Part shown: positions 17,063 through 27,031 of the stretch, one piece after another
Position numbering within the stretch: the stretch's first letter is position 1
How the letters are laid out: the number at the start of each line of letters is the position of its first letter
Assembly: GCA_003554865.1 (NCBI GenBank)
Contig: PWHJ01000201.1
Span: forward strand, 1-56,640
Reading direction: 5' to 3'
DNA: 56,640 nt
Origin: Bacteroidota bacterium
Lineage (GTDB): Bacteria > Bacteroidota > Bacteroidia > Bacteroidales > PUMT01
The notes under the pieces: model-generated
What the model saw: only the letters and a program-made list of their open reading frames with translations
What the model was told of the DNA's origin: nothing
The model's database searches: none
Made by a program: the position numbers and the translations under genes

Positions 17063-18457
17063 ATGCAAAGTAAAACCTTTTCATTACTTGAGCTGACATC
17101 TGAGGTAAAAGAGACTCTTTCCAGGAGTTTTCCTCAAACTCTATGGGTTAAAGGCGAAATAAACGAAATAAGGCAAAGTGTCTCAGGGCATTGTTATATC
17201 GAGCTGGTTGAAAAGGATGAGGCTACCGACAATATAGTCGCCAAAGCAAGGGCGACAATATGGGCATATATTTTCAGGATGCTTAAACCTTATTTTGAAA
17301 TGTCAACCGGCCAGCAGCTGGAGAGCGGAATAAGTGTAATGCTTGCTGTAAATATTGAATTTCACAATGTTTACGGATTCAGCCTTGATGTAAAAGATAT
17401 TGATCCTGCATATACTCTGGGCGATATTGAGAAAAAACGGCTTGAAACAATAAAAAAACTGGAAGAGGACGGTGTTTTCGATATGAACAGAAAACTTCAA
17501 ATCCCCGATCTTCCCAAACATATAGCGGTTATCTCCTCTTCCACGGCAGCCGGTTACCAGGACTTCCTTCACCAGCTGGAGAACAATGAAAAAAAATTTG
17601 TTTTTAATGTCAAGCTGTTCCCTGCTTTGATGCAGGGGAACAATGCAGCTGATTCTGTTGTTGAAGCCCTTGAGTCTGTATATGAAAGGCAGCATGAATT
17701 TGATGTTGTTGCAATTATCAGGGGAGGAGGTGCTACCTCGGATCTGAATGCCTACAATTCATATCATCTTGCATCTCATATAGCTCAGTTTCCTGTGCCG
17801 GTGTTAACCGGCATAGGCCATGAAAGGGATACTACCGTTGCCGATATGGTTGCCTGCAGAAGCTTTAAGACTCCAACGGCTGTCAGCGCCTTTCTGGTTG
17901 ATATTTTTGCCGGAGTCGACAATTACATTTTTGAGATTTCAGAAAAGCTTGCCGGCCGGGTTACATCAATGGTCAGTCACCACAAAAATCAAATTGACGG
18001 GATAAATCAGAGAATCGCCCCGGTTTTAAGATTTGCCAGGGAAAGGGCTTTCCGCGAAAGTGCCAACCTTCAGGAAAGAATTGATGATGCTGCAAAAGCG
18101 TATATTAAAAATAAAAAACAAAGATTTGGGTTTGCCGTATCTCAATTTTCATACCTTTCCATGAGCTCTTATATAAAACCTGAAAGGGTGAGGCTCGAAA
18201 ATCTCGGGGATTCCCTTTACAAAAGAGTGATTTATTACCGTAAAAGATTGCATGAGAGGCTTTTAGTCGTTGAAAATAATATTTCCCTTTCGGATCCTGC
18301 CAATTTGCTGAAAAAAGGGTATGCAATGGTTATTCAGGATCAGCGGGTGGTAAAAAGTGTGAAAGCACTGAAAATGAATGATAATATGGAAACTATAATG
18401 AAGGACGGCCGTATATTAAGTAGGGTGAAAGAAATTTTTCCTGACAATAATAAATAG
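17063..18457 (+). CDS. xseA: Exodeoxyribonuclease VII large subunit
   Basis: 464 residues from the ATG at 17063. An upstream in-frame ATG at 17021 lies inside the tandem repeat and is rejected. The N-terminal OB fold (SLLELTSEVKETL, LWVKGEI) is followed by the catalytic core IAVISSSTAAGYQDF, IIRGGGATSDLNAYN and GIGHERDTTVADMVA, a coiled-coil region (about 290-400) and a C-terminal KKGYAMV segment. With XseB it degrades single-stranded DNA. xseB is not next to it: two sensor kinase genes lie between (18480-22213). Confidence 0.95.
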   Translation: MQSKTFSLLELTSEVKETLSRSFPQTLWVKGEINEIRQSVSGHCYIELVEKDEATDNIVAKARATIWAYIFRMLKPYFEMSTGQQLESGISVMLAVNIEFHNVYGFSLDVKDIDPAYTLGDIEKKRLETIKKLEEDGVFDMNRKLQIPDLPKHIAVISSSTAAGYQDFLHQLENNEKKFVFNVKLFPALMQGNNAADSVVEALESVYERQHEFDVVAIIRGGGATSDLNAYNSYHLASHIAQFPVPVLTGIGHERDTTVADMVACRSFKTPTAVSAFLVDIFAGVDNYIFEISEKLAGRVTSMVSHHKNQIDGINQRIAPVLRFARERAFRESANLQERIDDAAKAYIKNKKQRFGFAVSQFSYLSMSSYIKPERVRLENLGDSLYKRVIYYRKRLHERLLVVENNISLSDPANLLKKGYAMVIQDQRVVKSVKALKMNDNMETIMKDGRILSRVKEIFPDNNK

Positions 18458-18479
18458 TATGTTCTGATTGACTCATTTA

Positions 18480-20774
18480 ATGGTAAAGTTTAATTGTAAA
18501 ATATTTTTACTTCTTTTATTTGCCACCTCAACTTTACTCAAATCACAGCAAGCTGAGAGAGACAGTCTTGAGATATTACTGAAGCAGGTTTCAGATCCGG
18601 AAAGGATCCACGTTTTAAACGATCTCTCAAGGGCTTACTGGGACATATCCCTGGAAAAAAGCTTAGAATATGCCCAGGAAGCCTATAGCCTCTCCCTGGA
18701 GCTCAACAGCACAATAGGTGAGGCCGATGCGCTTAACAGGATAGGGAATGCAAAACATTTGGGCGGCGATCCTGAAAGCGCTGTCGATTATTATTACCGC
18801 TCCCTTTCAATCAGACAAGAGATACATGATCTGGAAGGGGTGCTGAGCTCTCATAATAATCTTGTGATTGCCTACTCCCTTATGGGGGAAGATCAGCATC
18901 AGCTCGAACACTTGAAAAATGCTTATGAGGTTAGCAATGAGAGTGATAATGAAGAAAATGTTGCAGTTTATGCCCGCAGGCTCGGTTTGTTTAAATCTTC
19001 CCGCCATGAGTTTAAAAAAGCTGTTGAGTATTTCGATGTAGCTTATGAGAAATACCGCTCTGCCGGAAACAGCCGGGGAATTGCATCCGTTTACAACGGG
19101 CGGGGAACTATGTATAATAACATGGCACTTTATTATCTTGCCCTGGAAAATTATCTTAACTCACTTAGAATTTATAAAGAAGAAGAAGCCAAGAGGAGTA
19201 TTGCTGCACTTTTGATCAATATCGGAAATATTCACAAAAAACTTGATAATCTTGATCTTGCACTGGAGTATTATCTTAATTCGCTTGATCTTTACGGGGA
19301 GAGTGAAACCGACAGATCAAGATTTTCGGCTGCCTACAACAATATAGGGGTAATTTACTTCGGGCGGGAAGATTATGAAATGAGCCTCAAATTTTACAAT
19401 AAGGCTTTGGAGATAAATGAAGATGCCGAAAACCATTCAGGTATTGCTGCTGCTACAAACAACATCGGACTTGTCGAGACCAGGCTTGAAAACTATGATA
19501 TTGCCCTTGATTCCTACCACAGGTCAGCCGAAATAAACAAAAAATACCACAGAAGGCACCATCTGGCAAACAATTATAATAATTTTGGTGAGCTTTTTAT
19601 TTTAACGCGCGATTTTGACCAGTCTGAGAAGTATCTTGATCATGCCCTGGATATTGCCCTTGAGCTGAATGCAAGGGAGGTTATAAAGGAGAATTACCTG
19701 TTTAGGGCCGAGCTGTTATCCCTTCAGGAAGATTATTCCGAAGCGCTTCACTACCGTAAATTGTTTGATGAATACAGGGACAGCATTTATACAAGTGAAT
19801 CAAACGAGATTATAGCAGAACTGCATGTAGGATACGAATCTGAAAACCGCCTCAAGGAACTGGAGATATTAAAAAAGGAGAATGAGCTTCATCAACTTAA
19901 GCTACTGCAGCAGCAAAACTCGCTTTATCATTATGCAGCGATCATGCTGCTGGTAGTAATTTTGATTTTTTTAATTTACAGTTTTTACAAATTCAAGAAA
20001 AGGTCCAATATCACCCTGGAGGAGAAAAACAAAGAGCTTGAAAAAATAAACAGAAAGCTTTACCAATCTGAACAGGAGCTGAAAAAGCTGAGCTACAGCA
20101 AGGATAAATTTTTTTCAATTATTGCCCATGATCTGAAAAACCCTTTCAACGCCCTTTTGGGGTTTTCCCAGATGCTTTCAGACAACCTTAATGAATTGAA
20201 AAAACAGGAGATAAGAACTTATGTTGACATAATATTCAAATCTGCCGAAAATCTATATCTGTTGCTTGAGAATCTTCTTAACTGGTCAAAGAGCCAAACC
20301 GGCAGCATGCAATTTAATCCTGAAAAGTTTAATCTGAAAGAAGTGACACAGGAGGTTGCCGATGCTTTACAAATACATTCGGACAAAAAAAATATAAGGG
20401 TATTAAACAAAATTGATCCTGACCATAAAGTATTTGCCGACAAAAATATTTATTCAACAATTGTAAGGAATCTTCTAGGCAATTCAATTAAGTTTACAGA
20501 TACCGGTGGTCAAATTACTTTATCGTCAACCGAAAAAGATGATTTTGTAGAAGTTTCAGTTAGCGACAATGGTACAGGCATTGATCCTGAACAACTGAAA
20601 AAACTCTTTACCATTGAATACAATGTTTCCAAAGAGGGAACGCATAATGAAAAGGGAACCGGACTGGGTCTGGCATTATCAAAAGAATTTGCGGAAATAA
20701 ACGGAGGTGAGATATTTGCGGTAAGCACTCCCGGGGAAGGAAGCACTTTTAAATTTACTGTGCCCAAAAAATGA
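18480..20774 (+). CDS. TPR-repeat sensor histidine kinase
   Basis: 764 residues from the ATG at 18480 (a TTG at 18468 is in frame). Signal-like N-terminus, a periplasmic tetratricopeptide region of about eight repeats (about 40-450), a coiled coil, one membrane segment (about 484-500), a HisKA dimerisation helix with H550 in IIAHDLKNPF, then an HATPase domain with the N, G1 (DNGTGI) and G2 (KGTGLGLALS) boxes. No receiver domain is fused and no response regulator gene is near. Its stop overlaps the next gene's start (ATGA). Confidence 0.93.
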   Translation: MVKFNCKIFLLLLFATSTLLKSQQAERDSLEILLKQVSDPERIHVLNDLSRAYWDISLEKSLEYAQEAYSLSLELNSTIGEADALNRIGNAKHLGGDPESAVDYYYRSLSIRQEIHDLEGVLSSHNNLVIAYSLMGEDQHQLEHLKNAYEVSNESDNEENVAVYARRLGLFKSSRHEFKKAVEYFDVAYEKYRSAGNSRGIASVYNGRGTMYNNMALYYLALENYLNSLRIYKEEEAKRSIAALLINIGNIHKKLDNLDLALEYYLNSLDLYGESETDRSRFSAAYNNIGVIYFGREDYEMSLKFYNKALEINEDAENHSGIAAATNNIGLVETRLENYDIALDSYHRSAEINKKYHRRHHLANNYNNFGELFILTRDFDQSEKYLDHALDIALELNAREVIKENYLFRAELLSLQEDYSEALHYRKLFDEYRDSIYTSESNEIIAELHVGYESENRLKELEILKKENELHQLKLLQQQNSLYHYAAIMLLVVILIFLIYSFYKFKKRSNITLEEKNKELEKINRKLYQSEQELKKLSYSKDKFFSIIAHDLKNPFNALLGFSQMLSDNLNELKKQEIRTYVDIIFKSAENLYLLLENLLNWSKSQTGSMQFNPEKFNLKEVTQEVADALQIHSDKKNIRVLNKIDPDHKVFADKNIYSTIVRNLLGNSIKFTDTGGQITLSSTEKDDFVEVSVSDNGTGIDPEQLKKLFTIEYNVSKEGTHNEKGTGLGLALSKEFAEINGGEIFAVSTPGEGSTFKFTVPKK

Positions 20775-22213
20775 GTAAAAGATTAAATAGAGCCGTTTTT
20801 GCCTCAGCACTGATCAGTTTTTTGCTTTTGTGCTGCGTTAAGATGCCTGCAATAACTTTTCAGGATATACCCGGAGTGGCTGATGCAATGAACAGAAACG
20901 GAAATTCCAGTAATTACCCCGAGAATTTTGAAAAAGAGCTTGAAAACTATAAATCCGATTATGAAATTGTAGAAGGTAAGGGGGAATATCACAGAGAAGC
21001 ACGTTTGTTAAACAAAATCGGTGAGGTTTACCTCAGATCTGATAACTATTCAAAGGCGTATGAATATTTAAATAAGAGTTATCAAATAAGTGAGAGACTG
21101 GAACTTGACGAGCTGAGATGTGAAAATTACAAGTATCTTTCCAGATATTATGAAAAAATGGGTGATGCAAAGCTGGCACATGACTATTTTGTCGATTATA
21201 TAGATTTGAAGGAGTATTTATACAAGGCAGAATCGGAGGCCAACCTTGAAAACTTGAAAAAAGTATTCGAAACCGAGGGACAAAAAAAAGAGATAGAGCT
21301 TCTTCAAAAGCAGTTTGAGGTACAGGAGATGGAATTTCGTAAACAGAAGACATTGCAATATTTTATGATAGTTATATTATTCATGTCGGTCGGTATCATG
21401 TTTATGCTTATTTGGAGGTTCAGGGCGGGCTATAATACATATCTTATCCTGAGGAATAAGAACAGGGAGCTGGAAAATATTAACGAAAAGCTTAAGATTT
21501 CCGAGCTATCTCTCCATGAAATGAACGCAACCAAAGACCGGTTTTTTTCAATTATCGCCAACGATCTTAAGATCCCCTTTAATAAGTTGCTTGATTTTTC
21601 AAAAAGGGTGGCAAAAGATTTAAACCACTTATCTGATGAGGAATTAAGAGAGAATGTAAGCTATATCAACGAATCTTCAAAAAAGTTCTTCGGGTTGCTT
21701 GAAAATTTGTTGCAGTGGTCGGCTGTTCAGACAAAAACGCTGCATATGGCCCCGGAGGTATTTGATCTGGCAATTGTTGTTAAAATTGAAGCCGATCAGA
21801 TAAGAAAAAAAGCGTCCAAAAAGAATATAACTGTAAGCTGCCAATCTGAATACAGCGAAATACCTGTTTATGCAGACAAAACTCTTGTTTTCACAACATT
21901 AAAGAACCTTCTTGACAATGCCTTGAAATTCACATACCAAGACGGTGAGATTAAAATTAAAACAGGTGTAAGCAAGGATTATGCTGAGGTTTGTGTTATT
22001 GATACAGGGATGGGAATTGAAAAGGAAAAGCTGGAAAAATTGTTCCGTATTGACCCTGACAATCCAAACTCAGGTAAGGGGCATGAGAAGGGTAGTGGAC
22101 TGGGTCTGGTCCTTTGCAGGGAATTTGTCGAGTTGAACGGGGGAAGTATAAAGGCCGAAAGTGAGTATGGCAAGGGAAGCCGTTTTTGTTTTACAATTCC
22201 ACGTGCCGGTTGA
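20771..22213 (+). CDS. TPR sensor kinase paralogue lacking the phospho-acceptor His
   Basis: 480 residues, starting in the ATGA overlap with the previous gene. Signal-like N-terminus, about two TPR units (80-145), a coiled coil, one membrane segment (about 196-215) and a HisKA-like helix. Where the partner has IIAHDLKNPF this gene has IIANDLKIPF: the codon is AAC, so N264 replaces His. The ATP-binding domain looks intact (N383 in LLDNALKF, DTGMGI, KGSGLGL). It is probably a shortened duplicate that cannot autophosphorylate in the usual way and may form a heterodimer with its neighbour. Confidence 0.92.
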   Translation: MSKRLNRAVFASALISFLLLCCVKMPAITFQDIPGVADAMNRNGNSSNYPENFEKELENYKSDYEIVEGKGEYHREARLLNKIGEVYLRSDNYSKAYEYLNKSYQISERLELDELRCENYKYLSRYYEKMGDAKLAHDYFVDYIDLKEYLYKAESEANLENLKKVFETEGQKKEIELLQKQFEVQEMEFRKQKTLQYFMIVILFMSVGIMFMLIWRFRAGYNTYLILRNKNRELENINEKLKISELSLHEMNATKDRFFSIIANDLKIPFNKLLDFSKRVAKDLNHLSDEELRENVSYINESSKKFFGLLENLLQWSAVQTKTLHMAPEVFDLAIVVKIEADQIRKKASKKNITVSCQSEYSEIPVYADKTLVFTTLKNLLDNALKFTYQDGEIKIKTGVSKDYAEVCVIDTGMGIEKEKLEKLFRIDPDNPNSGKGHEKGSGLGLVLCREFVELNGGSIKAESEYGKGSRFCFTIPRAG

Positions 22214-22305
22214 GACTTTTATTTACCTGAGCGGAAAGGTTGAATTTTTTGCATTCTTGTTTATCTTTACTGAAAAGAAATATTTTATTTAGAACGGTTA
22301 AGTAT

Positions 22306-22512
22306 ATGGCAAAGAAAAACCCCTCCTATAAGGAAGCTATCGCTGAAATAGAAGAGATCCTGCGGGAAATTGAGAATGAGGAAACAGATGTTGATCATTT
22401 GGCCGAAAAGGTAAAAAGGGCTTATTCGCTTTTGAAGCTATGCAGGGAAAAACTCTACAAAACCGAAAAGGAAATAGATAATATTATGAAAGAGATGAGA
22501 GATGAGGAGTGA
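22306..22512 (+). CDS. xseB: Exodeoxyribonuclease VII small subunit
   Basis: 68 residues from the ATG at 22306; an earlier in-frame start at 22240 would add a poorly fitting leader. The two-helix pattern YKEAIAEIEEILREIE...DVDHLAEKVKRAYSLL and KLCREKLYKTEKEID is that of XseB. It partners XseA (17063-18457) and is separated from it by the kinase pair. Confidence 0.9.
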   Translation: MAKKNPSYKEAIAEIEEILREIENEETDVDHLAEKVKRAYSLLKLCREKLYKTEKEIDNIMKEMRDEE

Positions 22513-22524
22513 AGTTAAATAATA

Positions 22525-23349
22525 TTATCTTCCGTTGCGGGAAGAGAACTGGCTGTTGTGATGATATTTTTTAAAAAACCTTGTAACCTCTCTTGATGGA
22601 ATGGCAAGAGCGTTGTGTGCATAAGCTGAATTATGCATTTCCCTTGCCAGGTTTTTGACAATATTCTGATTGGCGATAAATACCTGAACAGGATCAATTT
22701 CACAAATATTTATTTTTCCTTTGGCCTTTTCAAGTGTCTGAATGTTGTCGTTGATAATAGTTTTCAGCCTGCTGAATTTTTTTGCAACTGAGCTCATAGA
22801 ACAACCTACAATACCCACTACTTCATAACTTAACGGATCAATAAGAGGAGATCCCGGAATCCCTCTCTTTATTGATGATTCGAATTCTATGTACCTGTGG
22901 GTTGCTCCCTCTAGGTAAAACGAAGATATTATACCGGTTTTCAGTGAGAGATTGTTAAAATCTTTCTGGTAGCCTATTATTGCAACTTTTGTTCCAATTT
23001 CCAGCCTCTTTGAGCATCCAAATTGCAATGAAGGTATATTTTCCAGCTCACCCCCCCAGAGTCTTATTATCAGGAATTTTTCATAATAACCATTTGCCTT
23101 TGTTATTAAACGGGACTCAAATTCTTTGATGCTCATCTGCAATGTCTCTTTTTTTTCATTGCCGTCGGGCCCGAAAAAAGTGATATTTATTCTTTTCACA
23201 TGGGGGAAAGAGAAAACGGTGTCTTCGGAGATTATGTAATTTTTATATTTAAAACCGCTTAATGAATAAATTTTGATCCCCTCTTTACTTGACAATGTTA
23301 TATTGCACACGGAACCATGAAGAGATTTCCAAACATTTGAGTAATACAT
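22525..23349 (-). CDS. Trypsin-like fold protein with degenerate catalytic triad
   Basis: 274 residues, no signal peptide. The layout resembles HtrA-like trypsin folds: a strand NYIISEDTVF where active enzymes have an A-H-V segment, a central VAIIGYQ, then GIPGSPLIDP where active enzymes have GNSGGP, and VVGIVGCS. The triad His position is D43 and the Ser position is P165 (codon CCG), so no usual serine-protease activity is expected. The C-terminal ~80 residues are helical and basic and unfamiliar. It converges with xseB, 12 bases away. A binding or structural role is an inference. Confidence 0.6.
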   Translation of the reverse strand: MYYSNVWKSLHGSVCNITLSSKEGIKIYSLSGFKYKNYIISEDTVFSFPHVKRINITFFGPDGNEKKETLQMSIKEFESRLITKANGYYEKFLIIRLWGGELENIPSLQFGCSKRLEIGTKVAIIGYQKDFNNLSLKTGIISSFYLEGATHRYIEFESSIKRGIPGSPLIDPLSYEVVGIVGCSMSSVAKKFSRLKTIINDNIQTLEKAKGKINICEIDPVQVFIANQNIVKNLAREMHNSAYAHNALAIPSREVTRFFKKYHHNSQFSSRNGR

Positions 23350-23741
23350 TCAAGTTAAGTTTAAAGTAAAATGGCTGAACAGCCAAAATATATGCCTCCT
23401 TGTGGCTCCCTTTAATATAGTCCCGCTTTTTCCAGAAAGTGACATGGGTTTTAACGGAAACAACCCTTCTTTATTTAGAATAAGGTGTATTTATTTGATA
23501 TAAAAAAACTGCCGGTCAGCGAAATAACAGGAAGCCCCAATTTAGATTGGGATATAATGACTTATGCAAGAAAAAAAGGAAAGTTTTCAAAAAGAGGTGA
23601 GTTTGAGATTGTTAAAAGTGGTTAATTGATCGGGCAAAATAGGTTTAAATAAATCCCTTTTCTGCCCGAGTGAATTACGTTTCCCCGTAGTAAATCCCGT
23701 TTTCCCCGCACCACCGGTTTGCCTGAAATGCATGGGCACAG
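23350..23741. other. Intergenic stretch with little recognisable content
   Basis: About 390 bases between the trypsin-like gene start and the symporter terminator. Apart from a short possible ORF (23485-23625) I see no gene, promoter box, RNA fold or repeat that I can support. Confidence 0.6.
23485..23625 (+). CDS. Possible 46-aa ORF or gene remnant
   Basis: An open frame from GTG runs 46 codons with a protein-like composition (FDIKKLPVSEITGSPNLDWD then IMTYARKKGKF) and a TAA stop. It has no ribosome site of note and no family I recognise. It could be the tail of a decayed gene. Confidence 0.25.
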   Translation: MYLFDIKKLPVSEITGSPNLDWDIMTYARKKGKFSKRGEFEIVKSG

Positions 23742-23780
23742 AAAAAATGCCGCAGGGCTGACTTGATAGCCACTGCGGCA
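23742..23780 (-). terminator. Terminator of the symporter gene
   Basis: TGCCGCAG (23748-23755) and CTGCGGCA (23773-23780) are perfect complements. On the minus strand the hairpin is followed by TTTTTT, 27 bases after the symporter stop. Confidence 0.88.
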
Positions 23781-23807
23781 TGTAAAAATAATAGGTGTTT
23801 TATAATT

Positions 23808-25319
23808 CTACTCTTCAGATTTTACCTCTTTCATTGCTTCCGCAAGCGAAGTGTCTTTGGTGTAGAATTTTTGCCATTTTTCCGGAGGATCCGGCGGTGT
23901 ACAAAGTGATACGATGATCAGTGCAAGTATGGATGCCGAGGCGGCCGGCAGAATTATATATTCCTCTATTAAAAGCGGTTCCCCCGAGAGGCTTGTCATT
24001 ATTGAGTTGATAATTGTTATTAGCAGAGTTACTCCCATGCCTGTTGCAATTGATGCCACTCCTCCTTTGACAGTTACACGCTTCCAGAGGAAGGCGGCCA
24101 AAAGGGCAGGGGTAAGGCCGGCTCCCACCATTGTGTATGCTGTAAGTGCCATTGCCAGTATGGTTTCAAACTGCGTTAAAAGCAGATATGCCAGCAGGCC
24201 AAGCAAAACTACCATTGAACGCTGAAAAGCGACAATAAACATCCCTTTCGCCTCGGGATTAATGAATCTTTGGTATATATCTCTTGTAAGATTGGTTGAA
24301 GGTGTAAGCAAAAAGCTGTTTCCTGTTGATGTTATAATTGCAACAGATGCGCAAATGAGCAAAAGACCTCCCCACAGCGGCACCCCGACCTCGGAGCTGT
24401 AACGTGCAGTATGCAGTATAATTCGTTCCGAATTTGCTTCCGAGAGGAAAAATTCTGATACAGCCGGCAATGCGTTGAAATGACTGAAAGCAAAAATAGC
24501 AAGGGATGCAAGTGCGGTTTCAACTACTATTGTTCCGATCACCCATATCAGAACAGCTGACTTGGCGGATTTTTCATTTTTGGCGGAGAAAAATTTCTGG
24601 TACATGTTTGATTCTCCAAGTAACAGGAAAAATGTGGGCAAAAAGATCCCCATCGCCCAGAAGAAGTTATGTTCGCCAAAAATTTCAAAATGGGAGGGAT
24701 CAAGTGTGGCTGTTAGGTGTTCGGCTCCCCCAATTGTAGTGTAAACAAGCGGAACGGCTATAAGTACTGCAATTGTGATTACCGCTCCGTTAATAATGTC
24801 AACCGAAACAATTGACATCATGCCTGCAAAAGCGGTGAAAATCACTATAAAACCGGCTGTCAGCAATACTCCCTGCCATTCGGGGATACCGGCCACCAAA
24901 TCAAGTATGAAGCCTCCGGCTCTGAACTGGTAGCCGACTATTGTGGTGTATGCAATTACAATTACAATCGTTCCAAGTATTCTGGCCCACTTGTTGTAAC
25001 GGAGCTCAAGGATATCCGGCACTGTGTATTCGGCTATACGCCTTACTCTTGCTGCAAGGAAAAAAACGATAATGATCGCCACCCAGGCGCCGGCGGCCAT
25101 CCATAACTCGGAAAAACCGACCCTGGCTGCCAGTCCCGCACCGGCCAGCAAGCTGCCGGAGCCCATCCATGTACAAAGAAGAGTCCCGACAAGGCGGTAA
25201 GTGGGAACGGAACGGCCTGCTACCATAAAATCATCCTGTCCTTTGACAACGAAGCTTTTCCATACTGAAATCGACATGAGAAGAACAAGATAGCCAATGA
25301 CAATAATTAAAAAAATCAT
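23808..25319 (-). CDS. Sodium:solute symporter (SSS family)
   Basis: 503 residues with about 13 hydrophobic segments starting at the N-terminus (MIFLIIVIGYLVLLMSISVW). It has the SSS features: an early DDFMVAGR segment, GSLLAGAGLAARVGF in the sodium-site helix, then MVGAGLTPALLAAFLWKR. It imports a small organic solute with sodium across the inner membrane; the solute (amino acid, sugar or vitamin) is not readable. A promoter box and palindrome lie upstream at 25345-25363. The AbgT transporter gene is the neighbour on the same strand. Confidence 0.9.
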   Translation of the reverse strand: MIFLIIVIGYLVLLMSISVWKSFVVKGQDDFMVAGRSVPTYRLVGTLLCTWMGSGSLLAGAGLAARVGFSELWMAAGAWVAIIIVFFLAARVRRIAEYTVPDILELRYNKWARILGTIVIVIAYTTIVGYQFRAGGFILDLVAGIPEWQGVLLTAGFIVIFTAFAGMMSIVSVDIINGAVITIAVLIAVPLVYTTIGGAEHLTATLDPSHFEIFGEHNFFWAMGIFLPTFFLLLGESNMYQKFFSAKNEKSAKSAVLIWVIGTIVVETALASLAIFAFSHFNALPAVSEFFLSEANSERIILHTARYSSEVGVPLWGGLLLICASVAIITSTGNSFLLTPSTNLTRDIYQRFINPEAKGMFIVAFQRSMVVLLGLLAYLLLTQFETILAMALTAYTMVGAGLTPALLAAFLWKRVTVKGGVASIATGMGVTLLITIINSIMTSLSGEPLLIEEYIILPAASASILALIIVSLCTPPDPPEKWQKFYTKDTSLAEAMKEVKSEE

Positions 25320-25344
25320 AGCATTTTTTTTAAATTCAAAAGAG

Positions 25345-25363
25345 CAAATCTAACCAGCTGGTT
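25345..25363 (-). promoter_or_regulatory. -7 box and overlapping palindrome for the symporter gene
   Basis: The minus strand reads TAGATTTG at 25345-25352, an exact TAnnTTTG match. The 12-bp perfect palindrome AACCAGCTGGTT at 25352-25363 abuts the box on its upstream side, a position suited to an operator. Confidence 0.45.
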
Positions 25364-25462
25364 TTAAGCACTTTTTGAAAGGTTTCACATTTTGTTAAAT
25401 TCTTGTTGCCGTTTAAGTTGCTACTGTGTGACAGGATATTTTAAAATTATTTGCATATTATT

Positions 25463-27031
25463 TTAAACCTGGTAAAATAATTCCGCGCCGGGACCTATTG
25501 GAATATCCAGCAGGATCCATGCAATCAGCATGGCCAGCCACACCAGTAAAAATGTTATGGAATATGGCAGCATTGTTGCGATAACCGTACCTATACCCGT
25601 CTTTGGTTCGTACTTTTCCATAAATGCCACTATCAAAGCAAAATATGACATCATGGGAGCTACTATGTTTGTTACACTGTCTCCTACCCTGTAGGCCAGC
25701 TGAGTAAATTCAGGGGAATAACCCAGCAGCATGAACATCGGAATAAACACCGGGGCCATAATAGCCCACTTGGCCGATGCACTGCCGATCATAAGGTTGA
25801 TAAAACCTGTTATTAAAACAAGACTTATCATCAGCGGGATCCTTCCCATTCCAACCGAACCTATGAATTCTGCACCCTGAATTGCAAAGATAAGGCCAAG
25901 GTTTGTCCAGTTAAAATATGCAACAAACTGGGCTGCGAAAAAGACGAGCACTATGTAGGTGCTCAATGTGGACATTGACTTGCCCATTCCTTTAATCACG
26001 TCTTCGCTATTCTGCAAAGTTTTTGCACCTATTCCGTATGCTATACCCAAAATGCCTGCTATCAAAAAGATCATTGCAACTATTCCCGACATGAAAGGCG
26101 AGCGAAGCAGGTCACCTGTTTCGGGGTCGCGCAAAAAGCCTGTACCTGGTATTGAGCTCCAGATGCCTCCTTCAATTGGCACGGTCGACCAAAGTATAAT
26201 TACAAGCAGTACCAGGAAAGTGTAAAAGGTGTATCTCAATCCTTTCTTTTCATCTGAAGTAAGCTGCTCTATCTTTTCGGCTTTTGCTTCACCGGAATAT
26301 TCACCAAGCCGGGGGACAATCACCTTTTCTGTCAGCCATGTTCCCGCTGCTGCAATAACAAAAGTCGAGGCGATCATGAAATAGTAGTTGGCAGTGGGAT
26401 TAACCTCATAGGTGGGGTCAATTATCCGGGCCGCTTCTTCGGAAAGGCCTGCAAGCAAGGGGTCAATCGTGCCGAGGATAAGATTTGCACTGTAACCACC
26501 TGAAACACCTGCAAATGCCGCGGCCAGACCGGCTATCGGGTGCCTTCCGACAGCCAGGAATATCATCGCCCCCAATGGCACAAGTACTACATACCCTACC
26601 TCGCTTGCCGCATTTGATAATATGCCCGCAAAAACTATTGCAAAAGTCAGCATTTTTTCGGGAGCTGAGGTAACAATCATGCGCAGTCCGGTCGACATCA
26701 GTCCGCTTGAATCCATTATTCCTATACCGAGCATGGAAACAAGAACTGTCCCGAGCGGGGCAAACCCGGTGAAATTGTCAACCATATTCTTAAGGATCAT
26801 ATGCAGACCTTCTTTTGAAAGAAGACTGAAGGGTTCGATACTTTCCCCGGTGCCGGGGTGTTCCACCGAAATATTAAATACACTTATAATGCCTGATAGA
26901 ATTATGACCCCAAGTGCAAAGATCGCGAAAAGTGCAGCAGGGTGCGGAAGCTTGTTGCCAACTCTTTCTATTCCTCCCAGAACTTTTTCTACAACACTTT
27001 TTTTCTCCTTCTTCTTTTTATTATCTGACAT
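25463..27031 (-). CDS. AbgT family transporter
   Basis: 522 residues with a charged N-terminus (DNKKKKEKK) and about 12 membrane helices. The start [51 protein letters not shown] and late segments [16 protein letters not shown] and [18 protein letters not shown] match the AbgT family. Members take up p-aminobenzoyl-glutamate or export sulfonamide-like drugs. Which of these applies here is not decided by the sequence. Confidence 0.93.
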   Translation of the reverse strand: MSDNKKKKEKKSVVEKVLGGIERVGNKLPHPAALFAIFALGVIILSGIISVFNISVEHPGTGESIEPFSLLSKEGLHMILKNMVDNFTGFAPLGTVLVSMLGIGIMDSSGLMSTGLRMIVTSAPEKMLTFAIVFAGILSNAASEVGYVVLVPLGAMIFLAVGRHPIAGLAAAFAGVSGGYSANLILGTIDPLLAGLSEEAARIIDPTYEVNPTANYYFMIASTFVIAAAGTWLTEKVIVPRLGEYSGEAKAEKIEQLTSDEKKGLRYTFYTFLVLLVIILWSTVPIEGGIWSSIPGTGFLRDPETGDLLRSPFMSGIVAMIFLIAGILGIAYGIGAKTLQNSEDVIKGMGKSMSTLSTYIVLVFFAAQFVAYFNWTNLGLIFAIQGAEFIGSVGMGRIPLMISLVLITGFINLMIGSASAKWAIMAPVFIPMFMLLGYSPEFTQLAYRVGDSVTNIVAPMMSYFALIVAFMEKYEPKTGIGTVIATMLPYSITFLLVWLAMLIAWILLDIPIGPGAELFYQV

